Shown here: piece after piece, positions 41,873 to 49,660 of the stretch | Layout of the letters: each line of letters begins with the position of its first letter | Numbering within the stretch: the stretch's first letter is position 1 | From: Pseudactinotalea suaedae | Lineage (GTDB): Bacteria > Actinomycetota > Actinomycetes > Actinomycetales > Beutenbergiaceae | DNA length: 64,000 bases | Direction of reading: 5' to 3' | NCBI RefSeq assembly: GCF_009733815.1 | Contig: NZ_WNXY01000004.1 | Location: 186,001 to 250,000, forward strand | Notes under the pieces: generated by a model | The model's database searches: none | Told to the model about the DNA's origin: nothing | The model's input: only the letters and a program-made list of their open reading frames with translations | Made by a program: the position numbers and the translations under genes

Positions 41873-42597
41873 AGCCGTTCCTGCTGCTGTCGACGCGCCC
41901 TGAGACCGATGCCGCCGACGCCGAGTACGCCTCGTTCCTGCAGTTCGGCGGGCTGGAGGCGGCCGAGCTGGTGCGGTTCCGGCTGGAGCAGGCGCCGATG
42001 CCGGAACTCGATCTCGAGCAGTACTCGGGGATCTTCCTCGGCGGCAGCCCGTTCAACTCCAGCGAGCCCGAGAAGTCGGAGCTGCAGCGACGCGTCGAGG
42101 CGGACCTGCGGCGACTGCTCGACCAGGTGGTGCCACGCGACTACCCGTTCTTCGGTGCCTGCTACGGGGTCGGCACCCTGGGCCTGCACGCCGGTGGGGT
42201 GGTCGACTCGACGTACTCGGAGCCGGTGTCCGCGGTTGAGGTGCGGCTGACCCCTGAGGGCCGGGCCGATCCGCTGCTGGCGACGATGCCGGACTCCTTC
42301 GCCGCCTATGTGGGCCACAAGGAGGCGTTGTCGTCGCTTCCCCCTGGTGCGGTGCTGCTCGCCACCGCGGACTCGTGCCCGGTGCAGATGTTCCGCCTCG
42401 GCGAGAACTTGTACGCGACGCAGTTCCACCCCGAGCTCGACGAGGACGCGATCGTGGCGCGCATCCGGGTCTACGCGAACCACGGCTACTTCCCGCCCGA
42501 CACCCGTGACGCGGTGATCAGCAGCGTCCGAGGCGCCCCGGTCCGCTCGGCGCACGACCTGCTCTCGGCGTTCGTGCGCCGCTACCGGCGGGACTGA
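41869..42597 (+). CDS. Class I glutamine amidotransferase
   Basis: 242 residues from GTG 41869, overlapping the previous stop. The oxyanion and glutamine-binding strand GIFLGGSPFNSSE, the nucleophile Cys in FFGACYGVGTLGLHAGG (about 95-111) and the His-Glu pair of ATQFHPELDEDA complete the catalytic triad. This is the stand-alone GuaA-like amidotransferase type, sometimes called GMP synthase-like; no synthetase domain is attached, so the acceptor is unknown. Last gene of the LytR_C cluster and directly upstream of the tRNA. Confidence 0.88.
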   Translation: MKPFLLLSTRPETDAADAEYASFLQFGGLEAAELVRFRLEQAPMPELDLEQYSGIFLGGSPFNSSEPEKSELQRRVEADLRRLLDQVVPRDYPFFGACYGVGTLGLHAGGVVDSTYSEPVSAVEVRLTPEGRADPLLATMPDSFAAYVGHKEALSSLPPGAVLLATADSCPVQMFRLGENLYATQFHPELDEDAIVARIRVYANHGYFPPDTRDAVISSVRGAPVRSAHDLLSAFVRRYRRD

Positions 42598-42646
42598 CGC
42601 GCCCGGTTTGGGCGGACCGGCGCCGTTGGGTACCCTGTCTCGGCCA

Positions 42647-42736
42647 GGTAGCGTGTCCGAGCGGCCGAAGGTGCAGCACTCGAAATGCTGTGTGGGTGAA
42701 AGTCCACCGTGGGTTCAAATCCCACCGCTACCGCCA
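42647..42736 (+). tRNA. tRNA-Ser (CGA)
   Basis: A 90-nt tRNA with acceptor arms GGTAGCG (42647-42653) and CGCTACC (42726-42732), discriminator G and encoded CCA. The anticodon stem GCAGCA/TGCTGT encloses CTCGAAA, giving anticodon CGA for serine UCG. A long variable arm (GTGGGTGAAAGTCCAC) and T-loop GTTCAAATC confirm a class II serine tRNA. Confidence 0.96.
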
Positions 42737-42785
42737 TGTGACGAGAGTCCCGCCCCGTGCCTTTGGGGGCGGGACTCTCGTCACA
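42737..42785 (+). terminator. Strong hairpin terminator after tRNA-Ser
   Basis: Perfect 20-bp arms, 42737-42756 (TGTGACGAGAGTCCCGCCCC) and 42766-42785, enclose a 9-base loop GTGCCTTTG immediately after the tRNA CCA. No T-run follows. It should end the tRNA transcript. Confidence 0.85.
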
Positions 42786-42852
42786 AGATGGCTGGGGGAT
42801 GGGGGAGGACGCCGACGTCCGCGACGAAGGAGCGCGCCGCTGTGCGACGGCG

Positions 42853-42868
42853 TCCCACCGCTACCGCC
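42853..42868. repeat. 16-bp duplication of the tRNA-Ser 3' end
   Basis: TCCCACCGCTACCGCC at 42853-42868 exactly repeats 42720-42735 of the tRNA (T-arm end to the first C's of CCA), 133 bases downstream. Integrases that use tRNA genes leave such direct repeats (attL/attR). No integrase or mobile gene lies between, so this could be a footprint of an excised or deleted element, or a reduced att remnant. Confidence 0.6.
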
Positions 42869-42882
42869 GCGCCCTCACCGGC

Positions 42883-42933
42883 CCGAGTGCGGCAGTGTCC
42901 GCCGAGTGCGGCAGGTGCACCTGCCGCACTCGG
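42883..42933. repeat. Palindromic repeat with a perfect 32-bp palindrome
   Basis: Bases 42902-42933 are a perfect palindrome with arms CCGAGTGCGGCAGGTG. A further copy of CCGAGTGCGGCAG starts 19 bases earlier at 42883. It lies in the 315-base gap 42786-43100 between the tRNA terminator and the GlsB-like gene, a gap that otherwise holds only the att-like duplication and two terminator hairpins. Confidence 0.8.
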
Positions 42934-43010
42934 TGGAAACTGCCGTTCTCGAGGTCAGCGGGGCGCCGGTCACCCGCATGTCGGCGGAGCAGGCCGACGC
43001 GTAGACAACG

Positions 43011-43042
43011 CGAGAGCCCCGCCCGTTCGGGCGAGGCTCTCG
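43011..43042 (-). terminator. GC-rich hairpin downstream of the GlsB-like gene (distal)
   Basis: CGAGAGCC at 43011-43018 pairs with GGCTCTCG at 43035-43042, and the inner CGCCCG/GGGCG extends the stem around a short TTC loop. It lies downstream of the leftward GlsB-like gene and may be a second, back-up terminator. Confidence 0.5.
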
Positions 43043-43057
43043 ACGTTGACCGCTGCG

Positions 43058-43085
43058 CTGCAGCCCCCTTCAACGGGGACTGCAG
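43058..43085 (-). terminator. Hairpin terminator of the GlsB-like gene
   Basis: CTGCAG (43058-43063) and CTGCAG (43080-43085) are complementary arms, and the enclosed CCCC and GGGG runs extend the stem around TTCAA. It begins 16 bases after the leftward stop at 43101, the expected place for a terminator. Confidence 0.6.
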
Positions 43086-43100
43086 CCGGCGGCGGAAAGG

Positions 43101-43367
43101 TCAGGCGCGCGAGCGCTTGCCCGTGATCGCCGTGTAGACGAGGAGCACGATCAGCGAGCCACCGAGGGCGAGCAGCCAGGTCTTGATGTCGAAGAAGCCA
43201 CCGAGGTCGGTGTCGAAGATCATCGACCCGAGCCAGCCGCCGACGAGCGCGCCGATGACCCCGATGACCAGGCTGGCGAGCCATCCGCCAACCGCACGGT
43301 CCTTGAGGATCGCCTTGGCGATCGTGCCGCAGATGAGTCCGACGATGAGGAAGCCGAGAAGGCCCAT
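43101..43367 (-). CDS. GlsB/YeaQ/YmgE-family stress-response membrane protein
   Basis: 88 residues from ATG 43367 with AGGAG before it. Three hydrophobic segments with the family Gly pattern: GFLIVGLICGTIAKAIL, GGWLASLVIGVIGALVGGWLG and a C-terminal TWLLALGGSLIVLLVYTAI. The GxxGxxxGGWLG signature is the transglycosylase-associated-protein motif. Small inner-membrane protein induced by stress in relatives; mechanism unknown. Confidence 0.9.
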   Translation of the reverse strand: MGLLGFLIVGLICGTIAKAILKDRAVGGWLASLVIGVIGALVGGWLGSMIFDTDLGGFFDIKTWLLALGGSLIVLLVYTAITGKRSRA

Positions 43368-43496
43368 GGTTTCTCCTGACCGGCCGACGGGATACGTCAG
43401 CCTTCTTGTTGTTCTGGCCGGTTGGCCGAAACGCAGCACAGAAGTGTAGCGCGGAGGGGGAAATCGGTCGTACAGGCGTACGATTTTCTGCCTCGT

Positions 43497-44186
43497 TCAC
43501 CACCCCCGCCGACGGCGGATCATCGCGACGCAGTCGCTCACGGACGCCTCGAGGAGACCGGCGCGGATCCACAGTCGCGGGCGCCGGGCACCGGCTGCCT
43601 TGAGGATGACGATCTGACGGTCGACCTTGAGCTGGGGCACCTCGAGCCAGGCGTAGAACCGTCGTGGCCCCATGCGTGACTCCGCGCCGTCGCGGGTCAA
43701 CCGGATGCGCGTGCCCGTGATCCAGAACGCGAGCACCGCCGTCCACACACCTGTCAGCGCCATGGCCACCCCGATGGTCCGGGCCGCGGCGTCGTCGACC
43801 AGCGCGACGGCGACCCCACCCACCAGCAGCCCCAGCGCCAGCCCCCACACGATCGCCGTCGTGCTCGTCTTGGTCGGCAGCAGCAGATCACCGTCTGCCC
43901 CGGCGACCACCCCGAACGGCAGCGCGCGGTCCTCCGCGGTGAGCGCACCGAGATCCCGGGCGTGCGCGGCCGGGAGCGCTCGGTCGAGCAGCCGCGTCAG
44001 GAACCGCACAGCGACCACCACGAGGACCGCGACGGCCACCAAGCCGCCCACCGCGGCGAGCCAGCTCTCACCCACGCCGCGGGCCACGGCCGCCGCAGCG
44101 GCCAGGAGCGCCAGCCCGCCGAGATGCACCGTGGTCCGGAGCGTCCGGATGGCGCGGGTCCGCGGCATCTGGCTGGCGCGAGGCAT
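43497..44186 (-). CDS. Membrane protein with C-terminal PH-like domain
   Basis: 229 residues from ATG 44186 (ATG 44168 also possible). Two N-terminal hydrophobic segments (about 22-37 and 45-62), two central ones (about 110-130 and 137-155), then a soluble tail reading TRDGAESRMGPRRFYAWLEVPQL, which resembles the first strands of a bacterial PH domain. Function unknown. Divergent from the NUDIX-LOG gene. Confidence 0.6.
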   Translation of the reverse strand: MPRASQMPRTRAIRTLRTTVHLGGLALLAAAAAVARGVGESWLAAVGGLVAVAVLVVVAVRFLTRLLDRALPAAHARDLGALTAEDRALPFGVVAGADGDLLLPTKTSTTAIVWGLALGLLVGGVAVALVDDAAARTIGVAMALTGVWTAVLAFWITGTRIRLTRDGAESRMGPRRFYAWLEVPQLKVDRQIVILKAAGARRPRLWIRAGLLEASVSDCVAMIRRRRGW

Positions 44187-44256
44187 GGGCCGATCTCAGC
44201 CCACCGGGCGACCGAGGTCAACAGCACTCGGGCATGTCGGATGACAGGATGGTTGC

Positions 44257-45249
44257 GTGCCCGAACCGATCCACGTCGCTGCGCTCGTCATGCGCGACGA
44301 CGACGGCCTGGTGCTGACCGTCCGCAAGCGCGGCACCACCCGGTTCATGTTTCCCGGTGGCAAGCCCGAGGCCGGCGAGGACATCCGGGACACCGCGCTG
44401 CGGGAGACCGCCGAGGAGCTCGGGATCTCGCTGGACCCGCTGCACCTGGCGTACCTGGGCACCTGGACCACGGACGCCGCCAACGAGGAGGGTCGCCTCG
44501 TCCGCGCCACCGTGTTCACCCATCCGGTCGTGACGGTCGGCGAGCCGATGGCCGAGATCGATGCCGTCCGCTGGATCCACCCCGATGACCGCTCCGAGGA
44601 TCTGGCCCCGCTGCTGCTCGACGCCGTGCTGCCGGCCCTGGACCAGCCGCTCCGGCAGCTGCAGCGGCTGACCGTGTTCACCGGATCGGCAGCAGGCCAC
44701 GACCCCGCCTACGGCGCCGCGGCCTCCACCTTCGGCCGAACCCTCACCGAGGCTGGCGTCGGCATCGTCTACGGCGGCGGCCACGTCGGACTGATGGGCG
44801 CGGTCGCCGACGCCGCGTTGGCTGCGGGTGGCGAGGTGATCGGGGTGATGCCGCGAGCGCTCGTCGACCGCGAGATCGCCCACCGCGGGCTCAGCCGCCT
44901 CGACACGGTGCCCGACATGCACGCGCGCAAGCTCCGCATGTCCGTGCTCGGTGACGGGTTCGTGGCGCTCCCCGGTGGCGCCGGCACGCTCGAGGAGCTC
45001 GTCGAGGCCTGGACCTGGCTGCAGCTGGGGTTGCACGGCAAGCCGGTCGCGCTCCTGGACGTCGACGGCTACTGGCAGCCGCTGCTGCGGCTGATCGACT
45101 CGATGGTCGAGCGCGGCTTCCTGGCCGCCACCTTCCGGGACGCGCTGGTCGTCGCCGAGGACCCCGCCGACCTGCTGAGCCGGCTGGCCCGGTGGCACCC
45201 GCCGTCGTCGAAGTGGGACGCGCCGCTCTCCGCGGCGAGCGGCACATGA
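44257..45249 (+). CDS. NUDIX hydrolase fused to LOG-family (TIGR00730) phosphoribohydrolase
   Basis: 330 residues. Residues 1-130 are a NUDIX domain: the box runs from Gly35 through Glu41, Arg49-Glu50 and Glu53-Glu54 to Gly56 with every consensus position filled. Residues 137-330 are a Rossmann-like LOG domain: TVFTGSAAG at the start, YGGGHVGLMG (172-181), MHARK (221-225) and PGGAGTLEE (239-247), the catalytic motif that releases adenine or cytokinin base from a nucleoside monophosphate. The fusion could hydrolyse a nucleoside diphosphate derivative and then the monophosphate. It overlaps the start of a sirtuin gene by ATGA, hinting at NAD-derived substrates. Confidence 0.9.
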   Translation: MPEPIHVAALVMRDDDGLVLTVRKRGTTRFMFPGGKPEAGEDIRDTALRETAEELGISLDPLHLAYLGTWTTDAANEEGRLVRATVFTHPVVTVGEPMAEIDAVRWIHPDDRSEDLAPLLLDAVLPALDQPLRQLQRLTVFTGSAAGHDPAYGAAASTFGRTLTEAGVGIVYGGGHVGLMGAVADAALAAGGEVIGVMPRALVDREIAHRGLSRLDTVPDMHARKLRMSVLGDGFVALPGGAGTLEELVEAWTWLQLGLHGKPVALLDVDGYWQPLLRLIDSMVERGFLAATFRDALVVAEDPADLLSRLARWHPPSSKWDAPLSAASGT

Positions 45250-46085
45250 GCAGGGTCGACAAGAGGCCCGGGCCCGTCGAGCAGGCCGCCCGGATCCTCG
45301 CGGGCAGCCGTTTCACCGTGCTCACCGGTGCCGGCATCTCGACCGACTCCGGCATCCCGGACTACCGCGGCCCCGACTCGCCGCCGCGCACACCCATGAC
45401 CTACCAGCAGTTCGTCGGCGACGAGGTCTTCCGCCGTCACTACTGGGCCCGCAACCACGTGGGCTGGCGGCACATGCGCACCACCCTCCCCAACGCCGGC
45501 CATCGCGCGCTCGTGGGGCTCGAGCGACGCGGGCTGCTCACCGGCGTGATCACCCAGAACGTCGACCTCCTCCACGAGCAGGCCGGTGCGCGGAACGTCA
45601 TCGATCTGCACGGCCACTACAACGAGGTCATCTGCCTGAGCTGCCGGACCGTGTTCACCCGCGCGCACGTCCACGAGCGTCTCGAGGAGGCCAACCCCGA
45701 TTTCGCCGTCGAGGTCGGTGACGTCGAGATCGCGCCGGACGCCGATGCCGTGCTCGCCGATACCGCCGGTTTCGTGGTCCCGCCGTGCGAGGTCTGCGGC
45801 GGCATGCTCAAGCCGAACATCGTGTACTTCGGCGAGAACGTCCCCAAGGAGCGCGTCGCCGACGCGTTCGCGATGCTCGACGACGGCGGAGCTCTCCTCG
45901 TCGCCGGGAGCTCGCTGACGGTGATGTCGGGTCTACGTTTCGTTCGTCGCGCCCACGCCGCGGGCAAGCCCGTGGTGATCGTCAATCGCGGCACCACGCG
46001 GGGCGACGAGCTCGCCGACCTCGTGGTCGACGACGGCACGTCCGAGTTCCTCGCCGAGCTCGCCGCCTCGTTGCCCGACCTGTAG
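45246..46085 (+). CDS. Sir2-family NAD-dependent protein deacylase
   Basis: 279 residues. NAD-binding TGAGIS (27-32), TQNVD (103-107), catalytic His122 in LHGHYNE and a four-Cys zinc site (Cys130, Cys133, Cys181, Cys184) are intact, with VYFGENVP and GSSLTV later. A 45-residue stretch between the Cys pairs is longer than in short bacterial sirtuins. It removes acyl groups from lysine using NAD+, yielding nicotinamide and O-acyl-ADP-ribose. Overlap with the NUDIX-LOG gene suggests that the two act on linked metabolites. Confidence 0.93.
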   Translation: MSRVDKRPGPVEQAARILAGSRFTVLTGAGISTDSGIPDYRGPDSPPRTPMTYQQFVGDEVFRRHYWARNHVGWRHMRTTLPNAGHRALVGLERRGLLTGVITQNVDLLHEQAGARNVIDLHGHYNEVICLSCRTVFTRAHVHERLEEANPDFAVEVGDVEIAPDADAVLADTAGFVVPPCEVCGGMLKPNIVYFGENVPKERVADAFAMLDDGGALLVAGSSLTVMSGLRFVRRAHAAGKPVVIVNRGTTRGDELADLVVDDGTSEFLAELAASLPDL

Positions 46086-46122
46086 AGGCCGGTCGGGACG
46101 AGCCGATCGATGGTGAGCGCCA

Positions 46123-46683
46123 TCAGGCGCCCGGCTCCGATCCTTCGAGCAGCCCCAGCGCGATCGCGTGCGCGAGGACGTCCGCGTGGATCGTGTCGTG
46201 CTCGGCGATGTACGCGACGGCGTCATGCGGTGGCAGCTGCAGGACCTCGACGACCTGCTCGCCGTCGTCGGGGTTGGTCGGTGGACCCACCACCTCGACC
46301 CGGGCGAGAGCGTGCAACCAGTACGCGCGCGGGTACGACAGGTGGGGGCGGTAGGGCGCGGCCAGCAGGCTGTCCGCGACGAAGGAGGAGAAGGGTCGGA
46401 TCTCACCGAGCAGCTCCGCTCCCGCCTCCTCGCGCAGCTCCCGCCGGGCGAGCTCGGGCAACGACTCCCCCGGTTCACGCGTGCCGCCCGGCAGGAACCG
46501 CCACCCCTGCACCGACCGGCTCACCACCACGTCCCCCGCGGACGTGACGGCGACCAGGTGCAGCCTGCTCACCAGCGGCTCGGGCGCAGGCTCGACCGTG
46601 TAGCGCACCGCGCAGCTGGCGTAGTCGACGCGCTCGAGGTCGTACAGCCGCGGGAGCTCCGCGCGCCACCGGTCGTCCGTCAC
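46123..46683 (-). CDS. NUDIX hydrolase
   Basis: 186 residues from GTG 46683. The NUDIX box begins at GGTREPGESLPELARREL and ends REEAGAEL, so Glu and Arg-Glu residues of Gx5Ex7REUxEExGU are present. An N-terminal extension (about 1-45) and the segment YPRAYWLHALARVEV fit ADP-ribose or NADH pyrophosphatase-type members, but specificity is not readable. Convergent with the sirtuin gene, 37 bases away. Confidence 0.88.
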   Translation of the reverse strand: MTDDRWRAELPRLYDLERVDYASCAVRYTVEPAPEPLVSRLHLVAVTSAGDVVVSRSVQGWRFLPGGTREPGESLPELARRELREEAGAELLGEIRPFSSFVADSLLAAPYRPHLSYPRAYWLHALARVEVVGPPTNPDDGEQVVEVLQLPPHDAVAYIAEHDTIHADVLAHAIALGLLEGSEPGA

Positions 46684-46742
46684 AGAGCCATCGTCGCAGC
46701 CGGGCGGAGCCCTCCCACCACCTCGCTCGGCGGCGCGACGAG

Positions 46743-46789
46743 GACGTCGGACGCCCGTGAGCGCCTGCTTCCTCCGAGCGTCTGACGTC
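46743..46789. repeat. Palindromic repeat family C, copy 1
   Basis: Ends are GACGTCGGACG and CGTCTGACGTC, an inverted repeat around a 25-base centre containing CTTCCTCCGAG. In reverse orientation it aligns with the copies at 51550-51594 and 59438-59482 (shared CTCGGAGGAA-like core). It lies in the divergent gap between the NUDIX gene and the SDR gene at 46818. Confidence 0.65.
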
Positions 46790-46817
46790 GAGGGGCTGGG
46801 AGGGATAGCGTCAGAGC

Positions 46818-47513
46818 ATGGCTGACATCGTGGTGATCGGAGCTCACGGCAAGGTCGCTCAGCTGGCGCTGCCGCTGCTCGTCCAGGCGGGCCACCAAGT
46901 CCACGGGGTGGTGCGGAAGCCGGACCAGGTCCGGGCGGTCGAGGACACCGGGGCACACGCGACCCTCGCCGACATCGAGCATCACGACACCCGCGGCATC
47001 GCCACCCTGCTGCGCGGTCACAAGGCGGTGATCTGGTCCGCCGGAGCCGGTGGCGGTGACCCGAGCCGGACGTGGGCGGTGGACCGCGACGCGGCGATCC
47101 GCACGATGGACGCTGCGGCGAGCGTGGGCGTCCAGCGGTTCGTGATGGTGAGCTACTTCGGGGCCGGGCCCGAGCACGACGTCCCGCCGGACTCGAGCTT
47201 CTTCCCGTACGCGCAGGCGAAGTCGGTCGCCGACGGTCACCTCGCCCTCACCAACCTGGCCTGGACGATCCTGCGCCCCAGCCGTCTCACCGATGACGCG
47301 CCCACGGGCAAGATCAGCGTCGGCACCGACCAGAGCGCCGGGTCGGTGAGCCGTGGCGACGTGGCGGCCGTGATCGCCCAGGCCGTCGTCCTCCCCCGCG
47401 CCGTCGGCAAGATCTACGAGTTCAACAACGGTGAGGTCCCGATCGCGGAGGCGCTCGAGCAGGGCGGCTGGCACCCGCCGGTGCCCGAGGCCGTCGGCCC
47501 GTTGGAGGGCTGA
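46818..47513 (+). CDS. NAD(P)-binding atypical SDR (NmrA/NAD-dependent epimerase-like)
   Basis: 231 residues. The cofactor motif is VVIGAHGKVAQLALPLL (about 4-20), VVRKPDQV follows, and FVMVSYFGAGPEH and YAQAKSVADGHL mark the active-site region. LTNLAWTILRPSRLTDD is typical of atypical SDRs of the YwnB/BVR-B type. It is a cytosolic redox or sensor protein of unknown substrate. Ends one base before the convergent GAP-family gene. Confidence 0.85.
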   Translation: MADIVVIGAHGKVAQLALPLLVQAGHQVHGVVRKPDQVRAVEDTGAHATLADIEHHDTRGIATLLRGHKAVIWSAGAGGGDPSRTWAVDRDAAIRTMDAAASVGVQRFVMVSYFGAGPEHDVPPDSSFFPYAQAKSVADGHLALTNLAWTILRPSRLTDDAPTGKISVGTDQSAGSVSRGDVAAVIAQAVVLPRAVGKIYEFNNGEVPIAEALEQGGWHPPVPEAVGPLEG

Positions 47514-47514
47514 C

Positions 47515-48354
47515 TCAGCCCAGCCCGGTGACCCCGGGGATCCCCACCCGGCCCAGCGCGTCCAGGGTGAGCAGCACCCCGAGGATGCCGACGATCCACG
47601 ACGTCATCGACGCGGCCGACCTCGACATCCACGCCTCGAGCCGCTCCAGCGGCCCGCGCACCCACTGGTAGGCGAGCACGCGGAAGGCGAGCAGCACCAG
47701 CGCGGGCAGGATCATCACGAGGCAGTAGCCCGCGAGCACGGTGACGCCGCTCGCCAGCGTGACCTCGGACGCGGTGAGCAGCCCGATCGCCGACAGGTAC
47801 GGCAGCATGCTCGCGGTCTCGATCCCTGCCGCCCCGAGCGCGAGCCCGACGAGCGCGACCAGCGACCCGCCGCCCTCCGCGCCCATCGCCCGAGCCCGCC
47901 AGCGCGCGACGCGACCGGGCCGGGGAGGTGACGTCGTCTCGGAGCTCACGACCGCCGTCGAGCCGCCGACGGCGGAGCTCGCCCCAGCGGGGACGCTCGC
48001 CTGGGCGGTGGGCACCTGGGCGGTCCCGCCCTCGGCCGCCGTGGTGGTCGCGGGCTTCTTCGGGTCGAGCATGAACGAGAGCAGGAACAGCCCCACGCCG
48101 AGCGCGAGCTGGATCCACGAGGCCGCAGGGGTCTCCAGGAAGCCACCGAGGGCGCCGGCGACCTGGGTGGCTCCGGCGAGCAGGGCGACGCCCAGCACGA
48201 AGTAGTACGCCGCGACGGTGCCGAGGAAGATCAGCACCCGGTGCGCGCGCAGCCGCCCGGGCGCGAGCATCAGCCACAGCGGGATCAGCAGGGTGCCGAA
48301 GCTGGTGGAGTCCACCAGCGCGAGTGCGGCGAGCGGGGCCAGCAGTTCTGTCAT
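47515..48354 (-). CDS. GAP/Sap-family membrane protein
   Basis: 279 residues from ATG 48354, preceded by GTGGAG. Six hydrophobic segments are split by a long Thr/Ala-rich cytoplasmic loop (about 108-155). The start ALVDSTSFGTLLIPLWLMLAPG matches the Sap/GAP family (sulfolipid-1-addressing protein relatives), LysE-fold membrane proteins implicated in lipid or glycopeptidolipid export in mycobacteria. The exact cargo here is unknown. Confidence 0.75.
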   Translation of the reverse strand: MTELLAPLAALALVDSTSFGTLLIPLWLMLAPGRLRAHRVLIFLGTVAAYYFVLGVALLAGATQVAGALGGFLETPAASWIQLALGVGLFLLSFMLDPKKPATTTAAEGGTAQVPTAQASVPAGASSAVGGSTAVVSSETTSPPRPGRVARWRARAMGAEGGGSLVALVGLALGAAGIETASMLPYLSAIGLLTASEVTLASGVTVLAGYCLVMILPALVLLAFRVLAYQWVRGPLERLEAWMSRSAASMTSWIVGILGVLLTLDALGRVGIPGVTGLG

Positions 48355-48472
48355 GGCTCCACCCTGAGCGGCGGCGGCCACGGGCGCGTCGGCCATCGTG
48401 CGCATCCGTCGCCGCCTCGCGTACATCCTTCAGCCGACACCCGACGGGCACCGGCTGTGCTGGGATGGGCGG

Positions 48473-49660
48473 GTGAGGAGGATGGTGCGCGCGCTGGGGC
48501 GTCTCAGTCGCGGCTACTCCGACGACCCGGGACCGCTGAGCGCGCTCGTGCTGCTCGTCGTGGGTGCGGTGACGATCTGGGTCGGGTTGTCCGGCCTCTG
48601 GATCGTGCGGACGTGGGAGGCACCGGCCTGGTGGCACCTGGTCCCGCTGCTGGTCGGCTGCGCGGCGAACCTGGTGCGCCGCTCGCATCCCGGCATCACG
48701 CTCGCGGTCGCCGTCCCGGTGTTCATGGCCGACCTGCTGATCGGTGGCTCGCTCGCGGTCCTGCTCGTGCTGTTCGACGCGATCTACTCGGCCGAGCGGT
48801 TCGGCTCGCAGCGACTGCGACAGGTGGTGCGGTTCGGCGCGGGCGTCGTGACCGTGGGCGTGACGATCGCCTCGGCGCTCGCGGGGATGCCGCCCCGAGC
48901 CGTGGCGGCCATGGCGCTGCAGACCGTGGCGATGCTGGCGGTCCCGATCTGGTGGGCGCTGGACGTGCGGCACCGCACCGAGCTGGCCGACGCCGCGACC
49001 GCACGCGCCGAGCTGGAGGTGTCGCGGGCGGCCGAGCGCGCACGGGCCCAGGACGCCGAGCGGCGCAGCGCCGTGCAGGCCGAGCGGTCCCGGATGGCGC
49101 GGGAGCTGCACGATGCCGTCGCCGGTGATGTCAGCGCGCTCGTGATCCGCGCCGGCGCGGCCCTGGCCGCACCGCCCGGGCCGAGCGACCGGGAGTCGCT
49201 CGCCGCGGTGCGCGAGAGCGGTCTGCACGCCCTCGGTGAGCTCCGCACGATGATCGAGGTGCTCGCGGCCGACGGCACGGCCGAGCCGATCGCGCCCACA
49301 CTGACCCAGGATGGAGCCGAGCTGCTGGAGCGAGCCGAGGCCCAGGCCGACGGCGTCGCACCCGCTGATCTCGCGCCGCTCACTCCCGCCGTGGACCGGG
49401 CCGGCTACCGGGTCCTGCAGGAGGCCCTGACGAACGCCGCACGGCACGGCCGCCCGGGCACCACCCGGGTCCACATCCAGCGCGACGGCGACCGCGTCGA
49501 GATGAGGGTGAGGAACGCCGTCGAACGTGGATCAGAACCGGCGACCGGGATCGGTCTGGCGAGCATGACCGAGCGTGCGCACGCGGTGGGAGGCATGCTG
49601 GAGGTCGGGATCGAGGAGGACACATGGACGGTGGCGGCGACGCTCCCGGCGACGTCGTGA
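48473..49660 (+). CDS. Sensor histidine kinase (HisKA_3 type)
   Basis: 395 residues from GTG 48473; a TGGGAT -10-like hexamer lies 6 bases upstream, so a leaderless start is plausible (ATG 48482 is alternative). Five membrane segments (about 20-160) form the sensor without a large outer domain. A coiled-coil linker leads to the HisKA_3 box with RMARELHDAVAGDVSALVI, the phospho-accepting His. The ATPase domain has YRVLQEALTNAARHG (N box) and GIGLASMTERAHAVGG (G box). It phosphorylates the overlapping response regulator gene product. Confidence 0.92.
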   Translation: MRRMVRALGRLSRGYSDDPGPLSALVLLVVGAVTIWVGLSGLWIVRTWEAPAWWHLVPLLVGCAANLVRRSHPGITLAVAVPVFMADLLIGGSLAVLLVLFDAIYSAERFGSQRLRQVVRFGAGVVTVGVTIASALAGMPPRAVAAMALQTVAMLAVPIWWALDVRHRTELADAATARAELEVSRAAERARAQDAERRSAVQAERSRMARELHDAVAGDVSALVIRAGAALAAPPGPSDRESLAAVRESGLHALGELRTMIEVLAADGTAEPIAPTLTQDGAELLERAEAQADGVAPADLAPLTPAVDRAGYRVLQEALTNAARHGRPGTTRVHIQRDGDRVEMRVRNAVERGSEPATGIGLASMTERAHAVGGMLEVGIEEDTWTVAATLPATS

